A DNA stretch of 64,000 bases from Trebouxia sp. TZW2008. Lineage: Eukaryota > Chlorophyta > Trebouxiophyceae > Trebouxiales > Trebouxiaceae. The position numbers were made by a program, and so were the translations under genes. The notes under the pieces were generated by a model that saw nothing but the letters and a program-made list of their open reading frames with translations, made no database searches and was not told where the DNA came from. The DNA lies in assembly GCA_002118135.1 (NCBI GenBank), contig BDIU01000293.1:124001-188000 (forward strand), read 5' to 3'. Each line of letters begins with the position of its first letter. Within the stretch, counting starts at the first letter, position 1. Of this stretch, positions 1 to 12,000 are shown in pieces.

Positions 1-30
1 GCCGAGTGCCAACCTTTGCTGTTTTTGCAG

Positions 31-3000
31 TGCTGCAAGGGCTCTGGCCAGGAAGCTTGCAGAGGAGAAGCAAGCGGCGGTGAATGCAGTCAAGCAGGCA
101 GCTGAACACAGCATGGATGAAGAAGAGATTGAGGCTATCAAGCAGTCAGTGGAGCAGGCCACTGCAGAGGCTGCCAGGGAAGCTGCAAGGGCAGATGCCC
201 TGGCCAGGGCTGCACGCCAAGTTGGATCCTCAGGGTCCTCACAGCTGTTTGACTTGGAGCGTCTGAGGGTCAGATCCTTACTTTTGCAAAGTATCTGCAG
301 CATGCCTGAATGGATGTGTCTGTTGTACAGCATTCATAGAATCTCTACATGGATTGTGCTGGCAGTGTGATTGTTTTCCCCAGGAAATCAGGCTTTTTAG
401 TGAAGCATGCTGTCATGCCTGTGCCCTCTGAATGCACTGCATTGTGTGGACTCATTGCTTGAAGTGCACATGTTTTCAATGTGCAATTTGGCTGCCGTTT
501 GTCTTCAAACATTCAGGCCTTGTGAAAGATTGCTTTTGCACCTCTTAACTCTGCTTAGCCTGCTGAATTGACATGCCCTTGACCATATACTGTAGCACTG
601 CCAGCACACCACAGGCAGCATTCCGCAATAGCAGGATTTGCATGTACAATAAACAGCTATCATGCCCAGCCTTCCAGACCATCCCTGCATGCAGCAAGTG
701 CATAACACAATTTGAGCTCAATCCAGCATGACTGGCGACAAAGCAGATCAACATCACTCAAAGAGTCATTGCTAAACTGTTGCAGCAGGTTTGCCACTGT
801 ATTGTGTCCCTCTTGGCAAGATTGCGTTTATGGGTGTCACTTGAGCCTGGCTTGCTGAAGGTCCTCACTCTCATGCAGGCGGAGAATGAGGCGCTTCAGC
901 TGTTAGTAATGGAGGTGGCTCAGAACAAGCAGGATGCCCAGCGCAAGGTGTCAGGCTTGAAACAGAGATACAGCAACCTGCTGGCCAAGGTAAAGATGTA
1001 CAGTTGCGATCAGTCTTGTGCAGTCGGGGAAATCCCCTGTTGCCTGCAAGGGTGGCATACTAGCATGCAACCTTAGCAAAATAATTAGGTTGCACAGGGC
1101 CCTCACTAGCATAGTCAAGCTTGAAACAGAAGCACAGCAACCTGCTGGCAAAGGTCATCATGGATCAGACTGATGCACATCTGCAGTCAATCGTCTGCAG
1201 ACTGGCAAATTTCATTTTGCATGCAAGCATGGCACACACTTGTTGTGCTGACAAAACTTACTTTACGGATTGCACACAATGTGTCCGGCACGCAGTGTGA
1301 GTTGTATGGTCACATGGAGTGACAGGCAGCACACACTATTACCCATTGAAGGGCCTTGCAGCTTCAGCAGCACGACAAGCAAAGTAAAACAAGCCAGCAT
1401 CGAGCAGCTTTGCAGCTGATATGCCATGCCAACAGCAAGCATGCTGTCATGATGCATGAGTGAAGATCTGCATGCCACACCCAGCTCTGCGTTACACAAA
1501 AGCAGCAGAGTCTGGGTTTTCACCAAACCATCTCAGAGAAGGTTGGGGAGTGTCTAGGTTGTGCTGCATGGTTGCATGCCAGGAGTGTGAGCAGTTTTGC
1601 AGCTGATATGCCACGCCAACAGCCAGCATACTGTCCTGTATGCAGGAGTGAATGTCTGCATGCTGCACCCAATTCTGCATAGCAAAGTCTGGATATTCAC
1701 CAAACTATCTCAGAGAAGATTGGGAAGTGTTCAGATTGTGCTGGAGTTGGGGCCACACACACTTAGCACATGTGCTGGAACGTGGAATGGTTTATTATGA
1801 TTGATAGATTGTGCTGCATGATATATGGTGGGAGTTTGAGCAGGGTGTCAAAGTGCCCTTCTTGAGCTTACCATTGAAGCATAACACAGGTCTGATCACT
1901 GGCACAAAACTTTGACAATACAAGGGAGCTTGGTGCAACAGCCAAGGGTGCTTGCCAAGCCTTTTGTGTGTCATCTGGCTTTCTTCTCTAGCTATATTCA
2001 TTCCAAAAAACAAAGAGAGCAGTAATTGTTCTAACATCAGCAGATTCAAAGGTATGTAAGCAAAGTTTCCAAGATCAGTATTCCCAGTGCACAAGCAGCA
2101 TGCACAAAACAATCAAGGGTGAAAATAGAGTTGCGGTCAGGAACCAGGGTCTTCAATTGCTCTGCTTTGAAACCTGTGCAACTGTGCCCTCTTATGATTA
2201 AATGAAGCAGAAGAAGTGTTCTGACCTGACACAGATTGACGAAGCTGAAGAAGATCAGTTGGCTTCTGCAAGTCCCCAGCAGCCAGATCCACCTGAGAGC
2301 GCTGCAGCAGAGGCTGAAGAAGAAGAAGAGGAGCCAACTCAGGTGACTGTACTGCTTGCAATCATCAAACCCTCCATTCAAGCAGCAATCAGTCATGCTA
2401 CATCATGCCATTGAGAAGCAGTTGCTAAAGTAGGGCCGAACACCTCAAAGATTACAAATCGCCGAAGATTGGTAGAGAAGGGCTGGTCCGCTATCCTCCC
2501 CCCCTAAAGTGGGTGTCTTTGTGTGTGAGTGCACAGACCGTACATGATTGACGACTTTCAACATACGTTAATTCAGAAAAAACCTGCGGACGCATTGTCT
2601 TGTCTGACTTTTGACGATGCGTCATACATGTCTAGTTATTTTGCCATCAATCTTTGTGATTTGTTCGACAAATCAATTGCTTGTCATAACAAATTTCCAT
2701 TGATTGTTGTCATTGTTGTTTCAGGCTCCAGCAGAGGCCCTCAGGGTGAAATTGGCACGTGAAGGCAAGCTGGAGTCTGTCCTGCAAGCATGCGCAACCA
2801 AGGCGTCCCGCTCAGGGTCACCCTTCTTCGTCCTGCCTCAAGGTACAGTAACTTCTCTTTGTTGATGTAAGAACATTTTCGCTGTAAGAACAACGCAATT
2901 GGTACCCAATCACTGCATTCTGGCTGCAGTGGCACCTCTAAGTAAGGACAATTTGGTATAAGGACACTGTTCTTGGGGAATCAAGCATTCGTTACAAAGA

Positions 3001-6000
3001 GAAGTCAGTGTATCTGTCTCCTGTCCTATAGAGCAACACTTGTCATTTGGGCAGTCCTGCTTCTCTGTCTGCTGCTTTCCCGGCCTGCAGTCATCTGTCT
3101 GCTGCTTTCAAGTCAGGCCTTACGCCAGCTGAATGCTCATTCCTCTGCTTTTCCCAATGCAAGATTTCCGCCTGATTCTTTTGCTCCCCATTCAACTCCT
3201 CAGAGAGTCGCTGCCCATCAACGTCCTTCTTGTGCAAGAAAATTAGCTTCTCTGTGCCAAACGTAGAGGGAGTGACTGTCACACAAGCACATTTACAATG
3301 TCCGCTCTTTGGCAGTACCAAGCTGGTCTTCAAAGGGCCTCTCTGTAATTGTATGCAGGGGTGCCACCAGTTGAAGGCAAGATGCTGTCACTTCAAGACA
3401 AAGGTCAAGCACTTGCTCTGAGCGCGTGTGTGCTCATGTGTAGAGGGGGTGACAGTGGGGAAAACAAGCACCCTGTACTATGACCGCTCCAAGGGGCAGC
3501 TGCCCGGCAGCAGCAAGCTGGTCTTCAAGGCAGGCTTGAACCGGTGGGAGTCCATCCAACTGGTGGACATGCACAGGGCAGAGGAAGAGGGGAAGGGCTT
3601 GCCCCGCAGCTCTGGCGCAGACTGGTGGTCTGTTGACATCACTATGCCTAAGGTGCCATATTGAGATGGTGTTGTGAACAACTTGGAAGTCATGGCTTGA
3701 AGCAGTGTCAAAAGTCAGCTGCTGCAAGACATAATTAGGGCCAAAGACAAGGGTCAGGGCTTGCCCGGGGCCTCTAAGACTGGTGGTGTGTTGACATCAC
3801 CACGCTCAAAATTTGCACCTGCCTAAGGGATCACAGCTGTCTGCTGTACCTCCTGATCTCTGACACTACCGCAAGATGTACGACACAGCAGCTGAACATG
3901 TGCAGGGCAGAAGAAGAGGACAAGCTTCTCTGTGCCAAACGTAGAGGGAGTGACTGTCACACAAGCACATTTACAATGTCCGCTCTTTGGCAGTACCAAG
4001 CTGGTGCCATCGGGCTCTTACAGCTTGATTGAAAATCAGAATTGCATTCTCCAAAGCAAGTCTGCCATGCCAGGCCATCTATGAGCAAGAGCACTTGCTG
4101 TGGCTTCAAGTTGCCCTTGCATGCTGAGCCTTGCAAGCATCTCATCTTCTGTCAATGTTTGTCTACAACAGTACGGACCAGATGACAGCATCAGCAATGG
4201 CACACAAAGTGTGTCAGTTCAGTTGGGCATTGTGAACTCCTCGCAAATCGGGGTTGATAGGGATAGGCCTGTATTTCATGCGAATCAGATGCTGTGAGCA
4301 TCTTCAGCACAGTCACTGACAGTTGTCGTTGTAAGATATTTGCTTGCTTGCTTGCATGTCAATCGAGCGGATTTCTCATGAAGGCAATATCGTCCCTGAT
4401 TGTGTCAAAGATGCAGACAGCAGCTTACTCACATTGAGCACTGATAGAGTGTCCTGCAACATATTGTGGCAGAACCCATCGTCACAAGCCAAAATTGCAA
4501 CAATCAAAGGGGCTCCAAGCTGCCTTTGTTGACTTTGTGAAGTGGGCTTGTGAGCTTTATAGCTGTGCAGGACACTTCTGCGAAGTTTGCAAATGAGTGT
4601 GGGCAGAACAGATTCTGGTGGTGTGCAGGACACCTTTGAAGTGCGGTTTGTCATCAATGATAATGTGAGTGGGATGGTGGATAACAACAGGAACAGAGAC
4701 TTTGAGCTGCCTCTGCTGAACCCTCCCACCGAAGACCAAGTCAGTGAGAGCCGAGGTCAGAGATTGAAGGCGTGGGAGAGGCGTATCCGCCAGGTGAGCA
4801 AGGATGTCACAGGCAAAATACTTGGCAGAAGACAATGTTTGCTTGAGCCCATGCTTGTGCTTGTGTTTGTCCACATGCTTGTTCTAGAGAGCCAGATTGA
4901 CAAGATGCAAGCTTGAGAGAGGGAGTTTCAGCAGATGACTAAGACCCTGTCTTGCTGACTGTTTGCAAGTGTGATACAAATCACTTTTGCTTCCTTGAGG
5001 ACAAAAAGCCTTTCGGAAAAAAAGAGAGAGGATAATTCTCAAAGAGGAGAAAAAGCCTTGTGCTTGAAATGCATGGGGCCAGCACAGCTGTGCATCCCGG
5101 CAGCATAAGCCATGGTGAACAAAAGAAACCTTTGAAGCACTCAAAAGCTAGCATGCCTTCTGATCTCAAATCCCATGATGCCTAATCAATAATAAATAAT
5201 CAATGTTTACAGTTTCCACATGTGCTAGGTGTGTGTGGTCCATGCCCTATCCTGCCAGGCCGGCTTGTTCTGAGCGTCACGATAAGGACTGCCATGATGC
5301 CTGCAACTGTGAAAGTACACCATTGTCACATCACAACACGCTTTCACACCAGCATGCTGTCTTTTTCTAGCCTTCTAGAAATTCAGGCTGTGACTGTTCC
5401 AAGAAGCATTAAACTGATTTGCGCCCTACAGCTGTTTAAATGTAATGATGCCACTGCAGTCTGGAGTATGTCTTTCATTTTGCAGAAAATAGATGCTGAG
5501 GAGGCAGCCATCTGGCAGGAGATGCTGTCAGCTGCAGACATGGTTCAGGAAGAAGCACGGCGGAGGTACATGAAGTCGAGAGAAAGCAAGCAGGTTGGCA
5601 CTGCATGTGTGTCACTGCATGCAAACTTGATATCTTGCATTTGAAGCCAATCTACCCAGATTCAGAATGCGTCGATCTTGATTCACACCTTGCCAGGCTA
5701 TGCAGCATCCCAGAAACCAATCAAACAATAAGGAACCATTGACACAAACAGGCATGCTTTGCACTGTATGTCTGCTTCCCCAAACTCTGTTGTCGCTTTC
5801 TCCCAGCTTGACATTTGCTTTGGCAGACATGACCTGCTGTCTCCACTTTGGTGTTAAGCCTGATGTACAGCAGACTCTCTTTGCAACGACCGCTTTGGTC
5901 ACCAAGAAATTTGTCCTTACATCAAATTGTCCCCGCTCAGAAGGACCACTGCAGTCAGAATGCAGTGATTGGTTACCGACGGCGTTGTTCTTACATTGAG

Positions 6001-9000
6001 TTTCCTTACAAAGAGCTTACTGTACAGACACATGGAGGCTACACTCACACTGCACACACGCGGCATGCATGTGCCAGCTTTATGCAGGGCATTGGCTCCT
6101 ATGATGTGCATGGTTGTCTAGGAGTTTACATGAAAAAATGTTGTATGAAACAAACTGTATCAGAACTGCATATGAGAGAAAAATAGAGAAAACAATGGAG
6201 AGTGAAAGACACGAGATCTCATGAATGGTTGCTGCAGGCAACTTGTTGAAGGAGGCCCGCAGCATTGTGAATAACCGGCGCAGCCCAGCGGTGTTAGGAT
6301 CAAGGAGCCCAACAGGACAGGTCACTTCCAACAATGGCCAAACTGACATCAGAATTGGCATGCGAAGCCATCTGACATGAACAAGTCTCTAAAAGCGCAG
6401 ATCAAAGGTGTTTCATGCATGCTTCTTGTAGGCAGAGCTGTTGAATGAGGCTCACACGATTGTGAATGGGCGGTGCAGCCAGGTGGTGTTGGGGATCAAG
6501 GGGGAGCCCGACAGAACAGGTCACTTCAAGTGAATTACTGCACTCACATAACAACCTGTGGAATATCAGCATGAGAAGAAAATTGCTGAAAGAGGTTGTG
6601 TGAAGTTTTGAGGGGTGATTCATGATTGGTTTCTGCAGGCAGAGCTGTTGAAGGAGGCCCGCACTGTTGTGAATAAGCGGCGCAGCCCCGTGGTGTTGGG
6701 GATCTAGGGAGGGCCCAACAGGACAGGTCACTTCCAGTGGGTCACTGCACATCCAATGATCTGTCAAACAGCGGCACAAAAACAAACATCCTGAAAGAAA
6801 GCATGCCAAGCAATTGAATTGCAGGAGTAAATCATAGGTGAATTCTGCAGGCAGAGCTCTTGAAAGGTTGTGAATGAGCAAAGCAGCCTCATGGTGTTGG
6901 GGATCAAGGGGCCGCCCAACTGGACAGCTCTCTTACAGTGGATCACTGCACATCCAACAATCTGTCCAGCAACGGCATGAAAACAAACATCCTGAAAGAA
7001 AGCATGCTAAGCAATTGAATTTCAGGGGTAAATTGTAGATGAATTCTGCAGGCAGAGCTTTTGAAGGAGGCCCGTACCATTTTGAATGAGCGGCGCAGCC
7101 CAGTGATGCTGGGGATCAAGGGGGCGCCCAACAGAACAGGTCACTTCAAGTGAATTACTGCACAACAACCTGTGGAACATCAGCACGAGAAGAAAATTGC
7201 TGAAAGAAGTTATGTGAAGTTTTGAGAGGTGATTCTTGATTGGTTTCTGCAGGCAGAGCTGTTGAAGGAGGCCCGCACGATTGTGAATGAGCGGCGCAGC
7301 CCAGTGGTGTTGGGGATTAAGGGGGAGCCCAACAGGACAGGTCACTTCCAATGGGTCACTACAGCCCCCACTGCAGGCAAAACAGCCACACTAGCGTACA
7401 ACAAGAACGCTGGGCAGGTCAGGAATGGACAGGTATGGGATCTGCAAGCAAATGCTCCTATGGCTGGCAGGACAGTCTTTCTGCAGGCAACACAGTCCTA
7501 CTACAGGCAGACAAGTCCTTCTGCAGGCAAAACAGTCCTGCTGCAGGCAAACGAGTCCTTCTGCAGGCAACTGAGTCTTTCTGCGGGCAACACAGTCCCA
7601 CTGCAGGCAAACAAGGCCTTCTGCAGGCAAAACAGTCCTACTGCAGGCAAACAAGTCCTTCTGCTGGCAAAACAACCCTACTGCAGGCAATCAAGTCCTT
7701 CTGCAGGCACAACAGTCCTAACTTAGGCAAGCAAGTCCTTCTGCAGGCAAAACAGTCCTACTGCAGGCAAACAAGTCCTTCTGCAGGCAAAACAAGTCAT
7801 CCTGCAGGCAAAAAAGGTTTTCTACAGGCAAACAAGTCTTTCTGCAGGCAAAACCGTCCTACTGCAGGCAAATAAGTCCTTCTGCAGGCAAAACAACCCT
7901 ACTGCAGGCAATCAAGGCCTTCTGCAGGCAAAAGAGCCACATACAAAAGGAATGCCAGGCAGGTCAGGAATGGTTGAGTATGGGGCCTCCCGAGTGAACG
8001 ATGTGTAGCAAATTTGAGGTCCTCATCGCATGCAACTGCTTGTGCTGGCTTGCATGAAACGATGGCTCAAGAATCTGATGCATGAAATATTTAAATGCAG
8101 AGCTTTACTATCAAGCAGTCTGAATTGCCTATGTCAAATTGCTATTGGCATCAGAACGTTTCTCTTGTGCAGGGTGTGGTGGTGCACCTGGGGTATGACG
8201 GGTGGTGGGAACAGGACATGCAGGAGCTCCCCATGAAACGCTTATCAGACTCTCAGGTATGCCTGTGCATGCAAATGGGTGTTGCTTTGCCCTTACTCTG
8301 CTTGACTGAACGCAAACTTGGGTCATGCATGCCTAAAATCAATGCTGGAACAAGCAAAGATTGCCGCTACCATCAGCATTGTTATTACTGTCATTGACAC
8401 GGACATTGCTAAATGTGCTCTGGCTTGTTATGGCGACTGGTACAGCTGCACCTTTGATGTGCCGCGCTTTGCTCACACTCTGTTCGCTGTTTTGCTGTCT
8501 ACCTTATGCTGGCTGCTGCTTCTCTACTGTAAGTGATCACTCAATTGCGCTTCTTGTTTGCTGCAGGGGTCTCAGTACGACCTAGCCCATCATGACGACT
8601 GGTACAGCTGCACTTCTTATGTGCTGCGCTTTGCTCACGCTCTGTTTGCTGTTTTGATCTACACTACGCTGGCTGCTGCTTCTATATTGTGAGTCATCAC
8701 TCACTTCTGCCTGTTGTTTGCTGCAGGGGTCTCAGTACAACCTAGCCCATCATAGCGACTGGTACAGCTACACATCCGATGTGCTGCTGTATTCTGCCTC
8801 AACGCTGTGTTGACTGCAGCACTGCCCACTCTTGCCTTTGTTTGCTGCAGGTGTCTGAGTACAATCTGGCCCATCATGGCGACTGGTACAGCTGCACCTT
8901 TGATGTCCTTCGCACAGCCTTTGTGTTGGATTTTGTCTTCAGTGACGAGGCAAAGCGGCACTGGGATAACAACTCCCAGCAGGTACAGCTCACATGTTCT

Positions 9001-12000
9001 CACCGTGTCAATGTAGCAAACTTGAGGTCAAAAGGAATAGCCCCATTGTGGCAGGGTGAGTTTGGTGTGCTGTGAGGCCCATAGATTGTATTGAGTGCGA
9101 TCCTGGGCTGCCTCTGTAGACAGAGGCTCCCATTGTGATGCCTAACGACGTAGACTTTTCTTTTGTTTTTGTTCTTCTATTGAATGTCAGTAATGGCCAC
9201 TGCGTTACAGTCAACATCAGACATGCAACATGTGCAGCTTGCCTGCCTCTGACTTGCACAGGCTTATGCAACTTGATCAAGTCAATGCTGTTTCAGCCTT
9301 GCCAACATTTGGTTGTATGAAGTTTCAAGGTGAGAAGGCAAAAGCAAAAGGTGTTGTTTTTGCAGTTGTGGGGTTTTAGGGTTTCAGCCCTAAACCCTAT
9401 ACCCATATTGCCTGGCGTGAACAGCCTCAGCCAATATGTTTCATGTGTCTGCAGGACTTCCACACCAGAGTGGAGGTTGCACTATTGGGTGAAGACCTGG
9501 CACGACACCTACTGAAGGTGTTCAAGTCTGGCTGTGACCACGAAGATGACCAGGGCATTGATAGACTTTGAGCCCATGTCAACATATTTTCGTGTGTCTA
9601 CAGGATTTTCACACCAGGGTGGAGGACGCACTGCTGGGTGAAGACCTGGCACAACACCTGTTTAAGGTGTTCAAGTCTGGCCATGAACACGAAGATGAAC
9701 AGGGCGCTGCCAGAGCGGCTAAGAGTGCAGTGTGCAAACTGGAAATCAAGGTAACATATTTACTGCAAAAAGGATTTTCAACCCAAGACATGGCCGCCTG
9801 TATCAGCGTGCTATTTGTGCTGCTATTGTACGGTTGTTTTGCAACTCTTACAGTGAGATAGGACAGGAGACATCAAGCCCTGGAGCTGCAACGATTCTGT
9901 ATGCTGAAATGCACGTCTTTCTGGTGTCTTTGTCAGCAATATATTGTATGCTGCAATGCACAATAGCATGCATCCCTGGCCTTGCATCACTGCATTCTGG
10001 TTGACGAGGCCTTGCCAAGCTGAAGCACGTATTGTTGCCAAGACTGACTAAGGACATGACCCAGGCGCAGCAGCCTTTATCATAAGAGCTCAGACTACTG
10101 CTCTCCGCGCAACATTCCGCTGCAAGCTTGAACTTAAGTTAGATGGAAATTTGTGCAAATTTGCAGCATGACATGCCATGTGACTACAACTGCAGGTGCT
10201 GTTCATTACTCCCCGTCAAGCATGTTGGAATTGTGGTAAAGCATATGACATTGCACGTGACTGGGATGCTGTGCTTGCAGGCCAAGGCAGGGAAGAAGAG
10301 GAGAGAGCTACAGCGGCAGGTGCTGTTCACTGTGCCTATCAGGCCACAAGCAGGTCAGAGCGCCAAAGTATACTACAACCCTGACGTGACCCCCCTTAGG
10401 GGCAGGCCTGAGACTTGGGTCCGGGGTGGCTGGAACAGGTAAAGCAACAGCTCTTCTTCTTCATCACACAGCCTTCGTATTTGATACAACCTGGATGTGA
10501 CCACCCTTAGGGGCAGGCCTGACACATGGGTCAGGGGTGGCTGGAACAGGTAAAGCAACTGCTCATGTTCACTACAAGTGGGAAGTCGGAAAAGCAGAAA
10601 GCACTTGTTTGACACTTGTGTAGTGTGTCTGTGCCTTTCCTGATCAACATTAGGTTCAAGAAAGACCTGATGCCATTGACCCTTCATGTGGTCCATGCAG
10701 TATTGCTGCCACAACCCAGTGCAGAACACAGTCTTGTCCTGGCATTTCTGCTCCGTGACAGCCTGAAAATTTCTGTGAACACTTTTCTTCTTCATACGCA
10801 GGAATGCCCACCCAACCCACCAGGTTCAAGTCCCACGTGATGTGTCAGTTCTGGACACAGGCTTTCCTATGAGCACATTCTTCTTCTCTGTATGTATGGG
10901 TGCCCACCCGACCCAGCTGGGACCCCTAGAGCTGAAACCAGTGGTGCTAGGGGCTGCTGGCTTCCTGGAGGCCAAGGTTCAAGCCCCGCATGGCACCTTG
11001 TTTTGAGACATTGTTTTGGTGTGAACACTCTTCTTCTCTACGCAGGGGTGCCCACCCTACCCAGCTGGGACCCCTCGAACTGAAACCAGTGGTGCCAGGG
11101 GCTGCTGGCTTTCTGGAGGCCCAGCTTCAAGTCCCACATGACGCGTCAGTTTTGGACATGGTCTTTTCTGACAGTGGCGGCGGCAGTGGCGGTTTCTATG
11201 ACAGCAATCATGGCCTGGAGTACCACATACCCCTGAGGGGTAGCAGGGTACCCCAACCCAGCCTCAGCATCTGCCACATCTCAGTGGAAATGGCGCCCAT
11301 CTGCAAGGTCAGCCAAATGCCGTCAACCTTGCTATAGTCTCATCTACCAACATCAGATGGTACCTATCTGTAAGGGCAGCCATTCGCTATTGGCTTGACT
11401 GCACTCACAGCTACGACTTGCATTTGCTAACAAGAACAAGAACAGTGATTGCGACTGCATGTCAGCATGCACAGCCTGGCCAACAGAGGCTCATAGGCCA
11501 CTCAGGACAGCCTTGACAAGAGCGAAACTGCAGTAAGGCTGTTGTTGGGGTGCAGGTGGGTGGCATGGGGGATGGACTGACAGCCTCAGGGCAGGCTCTT
11601 GTTTCTTTCATGTTTATGCTGATGTCCATAAAGAACAACTTTTTGTTCCAGTGTTAGTATCTTGCAACAGGCTGTTATTGGAGTGCAGGCGGGTGGCATA
11701 GAACTTGTAGTGACAGCCCGGGGACGGGCAGTGCAGGAGGGCCACAAGGTGGAGGCCATCATTCCCAAATATGGCTGCCTGCAGGACAAGGAGCAGAGCA
11801 CACAATGACTTGCAATAAAACTGTTGTTGGGGTGCAGGTGGGTGGCATGGGGGATGTGGTGACAGCCCTGGGGCGGGCAGTGCAGGAGGAAGGCCACAAG
11901 GTGGAGGTCATTGTCCCCAAGTACGACTGCCTGCAGTATGACGAGGTAAAGCATGCAAGACTTGCACATTCTTGTCACTGTTAATCTGAGTCGTGACAAG

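Noticed and set aside
6238..7153. CRISPR-like regularly spaced repeats
   Set aside because: Units are decayed exon copies in an intron of a eukaryotic gene, with spacers that are also related to each other.
7229..7875. Two overlapping plus-strand open frames of 165 and 174 codons full of SAGKTVLLQAN-type repeats
   Set aside because: They are the 20-bp minisatellite read in two frames; the unit has no stop codons. Only 7253-7417 is supported as exon.
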